Of a DNA stretch of 51,003 nt, positions 44,386-51,003 are shown one piece after another. The notes under the pieces were generated by a model. The model did not search any database, was not told the origin of the DNA, and worked only from the letters and a program-made list of their open reading frames with translations. Numbering within the stretch: the first letter of the stretch is position 1; the number at the start of each line of letters is the position of its first letter. Source of the stretch: Clostridium sp. CAG:343. GTDB taxonomy: Bacteria; Bacillota; Clostridia; TANB77; CAG-508. The position numbers and the translations under genes are program-made. The DNA lies in the NCBI GenBank assembly GCA_000431335.1, contig FR888040.1:1-51003 (forward strand). The letters are read 5' to 3'.

Positions 44386-45246
44386 AAAAAAGAAAAAGCA
44401 TTAGCCGTTTATGAATTAAGGCAAAAGTATAAAATAACGGCTCTATTAAGAAAAGCAGAATTATCAAAAAGCACTTATTATGATATTATTAGTAAACTTT
44501 CAAAGCTAGACAAATATGAAGAAGTTAAAGAAGTAATAAAGCAAATATATCATTCAAATAAAGGAAGATATGGCTATCGTAGAGTAACATACGAGCTTTT
44601 AAATAGAGGCTATAAATTAAATAGAAAAACGGTTTATAAATTAATGAAAGAGTTAGGGTTACAATCATTTGTTAGAGTAAGAAGATATCGCTCATATAAA
44701 GGAAATTATGGGAAAGTAGCACCTAATATATTAAAAAGAGATTTTAGAGCAGATAAGCTAAATTTAAAATGGGTTACAGATGTTACTCAATTTAATGTAT
44801 TAGATACAAAAATATATTTATCTCCCATAGTAGACTTGTTTAATGGAGAAGTTATAAGTTATAATATATCTGAAAGCCCAAACTTTCATCAAATAGAAGA
44901 TATGCTAGATAAAGCATTTATAAGGATTTCAGACAATACGAATTTGATTCTTCATTCAGATCAAGGTTGGCAATATCAAATGGAGAAATATCAAAATCGT
45001 CTAGCAGAAAAAGGAATCATACAAAGCATGTCTAGAAAAGGAAATTGCTTAGACAATGCTTGTGCAGAAAATTTCTTTGGTTTATTAAAAACAGAGTTTT
45101 TCTATGATAAAATATTTGAAAGTGTAACTCAATTTAAAAGAGAACTTATAGATTATATAAATTATTATAATAATGAGCGTATAAAATTAAGACTAAAAGG
45201 AAAAAGTCCAATTCAATATAGAATGGATTTTGAACAAGTAGCATAA
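44386..45246 (+). CDS. IS3-family transposase OrfB (DDE integrase)
   Basis: Begins in the -1 frame after the A AAA AAG slippery heptamer (44386-44392). It has HTH_21-type IYHSNKGRYGYRRV, then the rve core with WVTDVTQF (first Asp), LHSDQGWQYQ (second Asp), and the Glu in CLDNACAENFFGLLKTE. The ending is YYNNERIKLRLKGKSPIQYR. All catalytic residues are visible. Joining OrfA to OrfB needs two -1 shifts, or one shift and one repair. Confidence 0.85.
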   Translation, partial: KKEKALAVYELRQKYKITALLRKAELSKSTYYDIISKLSKLDKYEEVKEVIKQIYHSNKGRYGYRRVTYELLNRGYKLNRKTVYKLMKELGLQSFVRVRRYRSYKGNYGKVAPNILKRDFRADKLNLKWVTDVTQFNVLDTKIYLSPIVDLFNGEVISYNISESPNFHQIEDMLDKAFIRISDNTNLILHSDQGWQYQMEKYQNRLAEKGIIQSMSRKGNCLDNACAENFFGLLKTEFFYDKIFESVTQFKRELIDYINYYNNERIKLRLKGKSPIQYRMDFEQVA

Positions 45247-45298
45247 AAAATTGTCCAACTTTCGTGGGTCACTTCATACCGCTAACGCACCAGAGAGA

Positions 45299-45326
45299 AA
45301 AGAGAGATTTTATAATCTCTCTTTTT
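45299..45326. terminator. terminator at the right side of element 2
   Basis: AAAGAGAGATT (45299-45309) pairs with AATCTCTCTTT (45314-45324), then a T run. The remaining 45327-45572 shows nothing I can assign. Confidence 0.7.
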
Positions 45327-45572
45327 GGTATCGAAATAGGTATGCTGCTTAACTTATTGGTAAAGGTTCTGCAGTGGATATATATATTGCCAACTTTACA
45401 TATTTTTGTAAAATTACTTGATAAGTTATAGTTAAAATATCTCTTTATAGAAAAATCAGAGTTAATTTTATAATGCTAGAAAAAAATTAAATAAATATAA
45501 TAACAGTTTTAAAAAAGCAAATTTTATGATAATATATAGAAAAATCAAAAACATTAAATTTTGGAGGAAAAA

Positions 45573-46172
45573 ATGAAAGAAGTCTTATTTGCAACAACTA
45601 ATCCAGCAAAAATAAAAAGTTATGAAGGAAAGCTGAAAGAAAAAGGAATAAAATTGAAGACCATAAAAGATTTGAACATCAATATAGAGATTGAAGAAAA
45701 TGGTAAAAATGCTATAGAAAATGCTTGCATAAAAGCAAAGACATATTATGATATAACAAAAATGCCAACAATAGGAATGGATAATAATTTATTTATAGAA
45801 GAATTGCCAGAAGAAAAACAGCCTGGAACACATGTAAGAAGAATAAATGGAAAATATTTAACAGATGATGAAATGATAGAATATTACACAAAATTAGTAA
45901 AAGAATATGGAGGAAAATTAACAGCTAAATGGGTATATGGAATGGCAGTTTATAATGAAAAAGGCAAAAAGACATATACATGGAGCAAAGATCAGTTCTA
46001 TTTTGTAGATAAACCTAGTAAAAAGAGAAATCCTGGTTATCCATTAGATTCTATAACAATAGTGCCAGAATTTAATAAATATTTAGTAGAACTAACAGAA
46101 GAAGAAAAAAGTAAATGCAAGAAAAATAATAATACACAAGAAATAGTTAGTTTTATATTAGATAATATATAA
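45573..46172 (+). CDS. XTP/dITP diphosphatase-like (HAM1/RdgB family) protein
   Basis: 199 residues. It opens KEVLFATTNPAKIKSYEG, the nucleotide-binding loop of the ITPase family, and has TIGMDNNLFIEELP in place of the usual DDSGLEVDAL, then PGTHVRRI. The divergence of that acidic segment makes substrate choice uncertain. It probably removes non-canonical purine nucleotides, or a related pool contaminant. The ATG at 45573 follows TTGGAGG. Confidence 0.75.
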   Translation: MKEVLFATTNPAKIKSYEGKLKEKGIKLKTIKDLNINIEIEENGKNAIENACIKAKTYYDITKMPTIGMDNNLFIEELPEEKQPGTHVRRINGKYLTDDEMIEYYTKLVKEYGGKLTAKWVYGMAVYNEKGKKTYTWSKDQFYFVDKPSKKRNPGYPLDSITIVPEFNKYLVELTEEEKSKCKKNNNTQEIVSFILDNI

Positions 46173-46204
46173 ATCACAATTAACAATTGAAAGAGGAAAA
46201 ATAT

Positions 46205-47599
46205 ATGGTAGAAAAAAACAATGAATATATAGTAGATATAATAGACAATGGATACGAAGGAGAAGGAATAGCGAAAATAGATGGTTTTACAATTTTTATA
46301 CCAGGAGCTATAAAAGGAGAAAAAATAAAAATATTAATAGTAAAAGTACTATCTTCTCATGCTTTTGGAAAAATATTAGAAATAATAGAAAAGTCAGAGG
46401 ATAGAGTTAATAGTGAGTGTACAACATATAAACGATGTGGTGGATGTAAATTGAGACATATAAAATATGAAAAAACATTAAAAATGAAACAAAATGCGGT
46501 ACAGAGTTTATTAAACAAAACTTTAAAAAATAAGATAAAAGTAGAAGAGACATTAGGAATGGAAAATCCGTATCATTATAGAAATAAAGCACAATATCCA
46601 GTAGGAATAAATAAAGAAGGAAAAAAAGTAATAGGTGTATTTGCAAATAGGACACATGAAATAATACCAATCGAGAAATGCTATATACAAAATGAAAGAA
46701 CGGAACAATTAGCTAAATTTATATTGGAATATATTAATAAAAATAATATTAGTGTATATAATGAAAAAACAGGGAAAGGATTACTAAGGCATATTGTAAC
46801 AAAAATAGGAATAAAGACAAATCAAATTATGTGTATATTAGTTGTAAATGGAAAAATTATTCCAAAAGAAAAAGAACTAGTAAAAAATATTGTTGAAAAT
46901 TTTTCAGAAGTTAAAACAATAGTAAAAAATATAAATACTAAAAATACAAATGTTATATTAGGACAAGAAAATATAAATATATATGGAGAAGGATATATTG
47001 AAGATATATTAGGAGAATATGTTTTTAAAATATCACCATTGTCTTTTTATCAAGTGAATCCAATACAAGCAGAAAAACTTTATAATATAGGAGTAGAAGC
47101 TGCAAAGATAACTAAAAACGATATAATTTTTGATTTATATTGTGGGATTGGGACAATATCTTTGTTTATGGCCAAATATGCAAAAAAAGTTTATGGTGTT
47201 GAAATTGTAGAGCAAGCAATAGTAGATGCTAAGGAGAATGCAAAAATAAATGGAATAGATAATACTGAGTTTATAGTTGGAGATACAGAGAAAATATTAG
47301 ATGAATTAATTAATGCAAGGAAAATAGTTCCGGATGCTATTATGGTAGATCCTCCAAGACGAGGTTTGGATAATACTTCTATAGATAATATTTTGAAGAT
47401 AAAACCTAGTAGATTGATTTATATAAGTTGTAATCCTGCTACATTAGTAAGAGATTTGTCTAAGTTTGAAGAAGTATATGATGTAAGGAAAATAAAGCCT
47501 GTTGATATGTTTCCGTTTACAAGCCATGTGGAGTGTGTGACAATGATGCAACTAAAAAAACATCAAAATTTGGGTGTGAAAGTTAAAGTAGTTACTTAA
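46205..47599 (+). CDS. 23S rRNA (uracil-5-)-methyltransferase, RumA/RlmD-like
   Basis: 464 residues. An N-terminal TRAM domain (YIVDIIDNGYEGEGIAKIDGF) precedes an iron-sulfur Cys cluster (CTTYKRCGGCKLRH). The SAM fold has FDLYCGIGTISLFMA and the motif DPPRRGLD; the nucleophilic Cys is in YISCNPATLVRDL. Methylates a uridine in 23S rRNA or tRNA; which one is not clear. The ATG at 46205 lies after AGAGGAAA; a TTG six codons earlier is within the site. Confidence 0.92.
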   Translation: MVEKNNEYIVDIIDNGYEGEGIAKIDGFTIFIPGAIKGEKIKILIVKVLSSHAFGKILEIIEKSEDRVNSECTTYKRCGGCKLRHIKYEKTLKMKQNAVQSLLNKTLKNKIKVEETLGMENPYHYRNKAQYPVGINKEGKKVIGVFANRTHEIIPIEKCYIQNERTEQLAKFILEYINKNNISVYNEKTGKGLLRHIVTKIGIKTNQIMCILVVNGKIIPKEKELVKNIVENFSEVKTIVKNINTKNTNVILGQENINIYGEGYIEDILGEYVFKISPLSFYQVNPIQAEKLYNIGVEAAKITKNDIIFDLYCGIGTISLFMAKYAKKVYGVEIVEQAIVDAKENAKINGIDNTEFIVGDTEKILDELINARKIVPDAIMVDPPRRGLDNTSIDNILKIKPSRLIYISCNPATLVRDLSKFEEVYDVRKIKPVDMFPFTSHVECVTMMQLKKHQNLGVKVKVVT

Positions 47600-47812
47600 G
47601 TAGTAAGTGGAAACACTATGAAAAATTATAAAGTTGTGATATAAATATGTTGAAAAAACAAGCCCAGTGTATGGTATGAATTTCAAGAATATGGCTTGAG
47701 CAAATATAAATTAATTTTTATTTCATCCTACAATAAATGATATTCCGTGGTGCAGACCACATATTTATGACTTTTTTAGAATATGATATATAATCTTTTA
47801 TGGAGGTAATAA
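47600..47812 (+). pseudogene. intergenic stretch with a coding-like fragment
   Basis: Between rlmD-like and fic genes. Around 47650-47790 a stop-broken frame reads like protein (PSVWYEFQEYGLSKYKLIF, then in another frame NDIPWCRPHIYDFF). It looks like a decayed gene but I cannot name a family. AGGAGG and ATG of the Fic gene end the stretch. Confidence 0.25.
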
Positions 47813-49306
47813 ATGATAATAGAAAAATCCAAAGAATTATTAGAAAAACTAAGAAGGACAAATTATAAAAGGATTCCTGATTTTGGGATGGATGAAGAAT
47901 CAGAAATGATTATAAAGGTAATAATTAACGAATGCAAATCTACATTAGCATTTCAAGATCAGGATGGAGAAGTAACGTTTGAAAGATATGGAAGTGATAT
48001 AATAAAAGAAAATATAGAGCAAATAGTAAGACAATTGATTTTAAATGGTGGAAATATTCCAAGAGAAACAATGAAAAATATAATGTGTTCAAATAATGAA
48101 TTTATAACAGGCATAGATGCAGATATCCCTCTTTATAAAGGTATACAAGAACAGGAAGATGGGAGTATGAATAGAGTAGCAACTACAGGAAATGTAATTA
48201 TAGATTTTTCAAAACTAGATAATAATATAGTAGATATGATAAAAAAAGAAGTATATGATAGATACGCAAGATGTTTTATTTTAGATAATAAAGAAAAATT
48301 ACCTCATTTAAATAAAGTTTCAATATTTAAAGAAAGAGTATTTCATGGAAGAGAAAACAAAGAATTTATAAATAGAAAATTTAGTTCTTTATTAAAAAGA
48401 CAAACTAATTATAATGATGAAATAATAAAAAATACTGTAAAATATCATTTAGAGAATTTATATAGTGATAAATTTAAACAAGAAGTTTTGCAGTCGGTAG
48501 CAAATGGAAATATGTTGGTTCCAATAGAAAAAAATAAAGTATCATTTAATCAACTTTTAGATGCTATTTCAGCAGAAGTCCAAGATATAGAAAGTTTAAT
48601 ACCAGACATAAATAATATTCAGCAAGATATAGCTCAAATATATGCAGATATTGAAGCTCAATTGATAGGATATTCTACAGATATAACTAAGTTAAATGCT
48701 AAAGAGATTGAAAATGTGATAAAAAATATTAATGAAATATCTTTGAAAAACTCTGAATCGGAAAAATATTCAGATAAGTCAGGATACAGAATAGTTAATG
48801 TGAGGATTAACGATGATAATGTGAAAATGGTAGAATATCAAAATGTACCATTTTGTATGAAAAGAATATCAGAAGATATTCAGGAGTTAGTTCAAAGAGC
48901 TTCTAAAATGAGTAAAGATGATTATTTAAAAAGAGCAGTACAATTAAATTACAGATTTATAAGAATTCATCCTTTTGTGGATTCAAATGGAAGAACATCA
49001 AGAGCACTATTAAATATGATGACAATTCCGAAAGGAATGTTAATAGAAATACCAAAAGAGAGAAAAAATGAATTTATAAAAGCACAAAGAGAGTCAAACA
49101 AAAAAATGGATAAACAGGGATATTTCGAGTTATTAAACAATAATAGAGAAGAATTGAAAAAAATAGAAAAACATAATAATACAGAACTACCAGTATATAA
49201 TTTTGTTAAACAGAACTGTGTTATAGATTTTTCGACAAAAAGTGATGAAAATACTGAACAAACTAAAAATATTACAAAACAAAAAATATTACCAGAGGAA
49301 AGGTAG
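47813..49306 (+). CDS. Fic-domain protein
   Basis: 497 residues. The Fic motif is HPFVDSNGRTSRAL, close to HPFx(D/E)GNGRxxR with Ser in place of the first Gly. Fic enzymes usually transfer AMP or other nucleotide parts to Tyr, Ser or Thr hydroxyls. The N-terminal 330 residues are not recognised and include coiled-coil parts (ISAEVQDIESLIPDINNIQQ). No clear inhibitory (S/T)xxxE(G/N) helix was seen. It has a strong GGAGG start site and is 5 bases upstream of the yihY-like gene. Confidence 0.8.
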   Translation: MIIEKSKELLEKLRRTNYKRIPDFGMDEESEMIIKVIINECKSTLAFQDQDGEVTFERYGSDIIKENIEQIVRQLILNGGNIPRETMKNIMCSNNEFITGIDADIPLYKGIQEQEDGSMNRVATTGNVIIDFSKLDNNIVDMIKKEVYDRYARCFILDNKEKLPHLNKVSIFKERVFHGRENKEFINRKFSSLLKRQTNYNDEIIKNTVKYHLENLYSDKFKQEVLQSVANGNMLVPIEKNKVSFNQLLDAISAEVQDIESLIPDINNIQQDIAQIYADIEAQLIGYSTDITKLNAKEIENVIKNINEISLKNSESEKYSDKSGYRIVNVRINDDNVKMVEYQNVPFCMKRISEDIQELVQRASKMSKDDYLKRAVQLNYRFIRIHPFVDSNGRTSRALLNMMTIPKGMLIEIPKERKNEFIKAQRESNKKMDKQGYFELLNNNREELKKIEKHNNTELPVYNFVKQNCVIDFSTKSDENTEQTKNITKQKILPEER

Positions 49307-49311
49307 AAAAT

Positions 49312-50142
49312 ATGAAAAAAATAAAAGAAAAATATATAATAGCACAAAGAGTATTTAAATTAATGGAAGATGATCATGTTGGAGCATATTCGGCTCAATG
49401 TGCATATTATACAATTTTATCATTTATTCCATTTATAATATTAGTTATTACATTAATTCAATATACAGGAATACAACCACAAACATTATTTGAAGCTATT
49501 ACAAAAATAGTGCCAGAAAGTATGAATGATATGGTTTTAGGAGTTGTAGAAGAGGTGTATTCAAAATCAATAGGAACTATTTCGATTTCAATAATATTTA
49601 CCATATGGTCAGCAGGAAAAGGATTGTTTGCTTTAACAAGTGGATTGCAAAATGTATACAAAATTCATACAGAAAAACAGGTATCTTATTTGTATTTACG
49701 ATTAAAAGTTTTTATTGAAACTATAATATTTATTATATTGATAGTATTAGGATTAACTTTATTAGTATTTGGAGATAGTCTTAAGTATATTATTCAACAA
49801 CAGTTAGAAGGAATTAAAAATTATGATGTATTAATATCAATATTTACTCAATTGACATTTTGGATTATAACGTTTGTAATATTCTTATTTATATATAAAT
49901 TTATTCCTAAACATGATATGAGCTTTAAAGGGCAAATTTATGGAGCGGTTTTCGGCTCTATTGCATTAAACGTAATTTCATTTATATTTTCAAAATATTT
50001 ATATATTTTTAAAGGTTTTTCATTGACATATGGAAGTTTAACAACTTTAATGTTAATTATGATGTGGACGTATGCATGTTTTTATACAGTTTTATTAGGT
50101 GCTGAAATAAATAAATTACTTGGAATAATGCATAAAGATTAA
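49312..50142 (+). CDS. YihY/BrkB-family membrane protein
   Basis: 276 residues with six hydrophobic segments. The family opening GAYSAQCAYYTILSFIPFIILV and the conserved GKGLFALTSGLQNVY are present, and the C-terminus has YGSLTTLMLIMMWTYACFYTVLLGAEIN. It is an inner-membrane protein of unknown transport role. The short gap after the Fic gene and AGAGGAAA upstream suggest an operon. Confidence 0.93.
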   Translation: MKKIKEKYIIAQRVFKLMEDDHVGAYSAQCAYYTILSFIPFIILVITLIQYTGIQPQTLFEAITKIVPESMNDMVLGVVEEVYSKSIGTISISIIFTIWSAGKGLFALTSGLQNVYKIHTEKQVSYLYLRLKVFIETIIFIILIVLGLTLLVFGDSLKYIIQQQLEGIKNYDVLISIFTQLTFWIITFVIFLFIYKFIPKHDMSFKGQIYGAVFGSIALNVISFIFSKYLYIFKGFSLTYGSLTTLMLIMMWTYACFYTVLLGAEINKLLGIMHKD

Positions 50143-50312
50143 GTTACTGTAATATCAATATATTATAAACTATACCACAAAAATGGAAAAATTTAACAAA
50201 AATATTGAAAATGTAAAAGAATTGTGATATAAAACATTATATAGTTTTTTTATAAAAAACTATATAATCAAAATATTAATATGTTAAATACAAAAGATAG
50301 AGAGGTGATAAT

Positions 50313-50750
50313 ATAAAAAGTATAAGTAAAAGGGATGCAATTAGGTGTGGAATAAAAAATGAATATTCTATTATGGAAAATGGAGAGAAGAGGTTTAGAC
50401 AGATATGTCTAAAAGATAAGACTGCATATATTCGTGCAGAAGGAGGAAATGTGGGATATTGGCAAAATAGTCATTATCATAAGTCAATAAGAGAAGTATA
50501 TATTGTTCAAAAAGGAATGATTTTATTAGCACAATACATAGAAGGAAATACAAAAATTAATAGGGTAGAAAAAGGTAAAATATTTAATGTTGAGCCAAAT
50601 GTACCTCATAATGTATACATGTATCCCAATACAGTTTTACATACTGTAAAATATGGAGAAGTAGAAGAATATGACTGGCAAGAATTTAAGGAGTTAGATA
50701 ATATATTAAAAAATAAAACAATGGAAGAACTAAAAAAATATATTCAATAA
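50313..50750 (+). CDS. cupin-domain protein with non-standard start
   Basis: About 145 residues. The cupin core is clear: HYHKSIREVYIVQKG (motif 1 with metal His and Glu) and PNVPHNVYMYP (motif 2). The first ATG is at 50373, but the frame upstream is coding-like (KSISKRDAIRCGIKNEYS), and the only ribosome site, AGAGGTG, is just before an ATA codon at 50313. The true start may be ATA (ATG with one change). Small-molecule or sugar-binding role, unknown. Confidence 0.65.
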   Translation: MKSISKRDAIRCGIKNEYSIMENGEKRFRQICLKDKTAYIRAEGGNVGYWQNSHYHKSIREVYIVQKGMILLAQYIEGNTKINRVEKGKIFNVEPNVPHNVYMYPNTVLHTVKYGEVEEYDWQEFKELDNILKNKTMEELKKYIQ

Positions 50751-50857
50751 TATATAAAATGATTTATTTATTATAGGATTTTCTAGTATCCTACAATAAG
50801 TAAAATATTTTATATAAAAATAAAAAGTAAAAAAATAAAAAAAAATTAAAAAATGTA

Positions 50858-50886
50858 TTGACAACTATAAAAAAAATTAGTATAAT
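50858..50886 (+). promoter_or_regulatory. promoter of tRNA-Val
   Basis: TTGACA (50858-50863) and TATAAT (50881-50886), 17-base spacer: a consensus sigma-A promoter. Confidence 0.85.
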
Positions 50887-50908
50887 AAATCTCGTCGAAA
50901 GGACAAAC

Positions 50909-50984
50909 GGTCGCTTAGCTCAGCTGGGAGAGCATCTGCCTTACAAGCAGGGGGTCATAGGTTCGAGCCCTATAGCGACCACCA
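50909..50984 (+). tRNA. tRNA-Val (anticodon TAC)
   Basis: The acceptor GGTCGCT pairs with AGCGACC. The anticodon stem TCTGC/GCAGG (with one mismatch position by eye) encloses CTTACAA, anticodon TAC. The T loop is GTTCGAGCC, and CCA is encoded. Confidence 0.93.
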
Positions 50985-51003
50985 TGTTTTTACGGCCCGG
51001 TAG

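Larger units (their letters stand above)
43772..45276 (+). mobile_element. IS3-family insertion sequence (IS150-like)
   Basis: Imperfect terminal inverted repeats: 43772-43796 and 45252-45276, 19 of 25 positions match, beginning TGA(A/G)GTGA and ending TTGGACA. Between them lie orfA with helix-turn-helix and orfB with the DDE integrase core. Target duplications could not be confirmed. It is inserted just upstream of relaxase 2. Confidence 0.85.

Noticed and set aside
45277..45300. tRNA 3'-end remnant as attR of element 2 (sequence ending in CGCACCA)
   Set aside because: Short similarity to the tRNA-Leu end, interrupted and beside the IS end; too weak to call.
1..51003. CRISPR array
   Set aside because: No regularly spaced repeats and no cas genes were seen.

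Overview
The window is AT-rich, densely coded Bacillota DNA. Canonical Clostridia/Bacilli operons (ylxM-ffh-rpsP-khpA-rimM-trmD-rplS, T-box-controlled pheS/pheT), strong Shine-Dalgarno sites and sigma-A promoters, and A/T-ending codons suggest an uncultured gut-type Clostridia lineage. This is inferred from gene content; there is no rRNA here to confirm it.

Layout. 1-9200: recN, eno, a wall-anchored von Willebrand A protein, then a Phe T-box leader driving a small ORF, pheS, another small ORF and pheT. 9298-9640: remnant of an IS30-type transposase. 9655-13926: SRP/ribosome-maturation operon. 13927-15583: dapB and dapA on the minus strand. 15801-16322: a YgjP-like protein. 16520: tRNA-Gln, followed by integrative element 1 (large serine recombinase, putative oriT, MobV relaxase) and a patch of compositionally foreign or decayed DNA to about 23.2 kb. 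23265-26884: MFS transporter, prepilin-like protein and small proteins. 27060-34767: lysS, M50 protease, tsaD, phosphoesterase, recG, glycosyltransferase. 34838: tRNA-Leu, followed by composite element 2 (a truncated recombinase like that of element 1, a second complete TnpX-like recombinase, HTH regulator, several cargo genes, MobV relaxase, an IS3-family insertion) to about 45.3 kb. 45573-51003: dITPase-like gene, rlmD-like methyltransferase, Fic protein, YihY-family protein, cupin, tRNA-Val.

Most interesting signal. Four genes, two of them essential in most bacteria (ffh and tsaD), are interrupted by one extra C. Each time that C forms an in-frame CGG codon followed by A, and skipping one base restores the full protein with GGA (Gly) as the next codon. 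I inspected the CGG triplets in the window by eye. In the other native genes all are out of frame. The only CGG codons read in frame as Arg lie in two genes of the foreign-looking patch (21067-22258), where CGG is followed by T or G. This suggests a host in which CGG (or CGGA) is not a normal Arg codon but a site of +1 frameshifting or four-base decoding. Two of the four genes are element cargo, so the element seems adapted to the same decoding. Systematic sequencing error is the main rival explanation.

Other interruptions are of a different kind: an A7 homopolymer indel in recombinase 1, a one-base loss in an A run in the C26 peptidase gene, and -1 slippery heptamers in the IS3 transposase.
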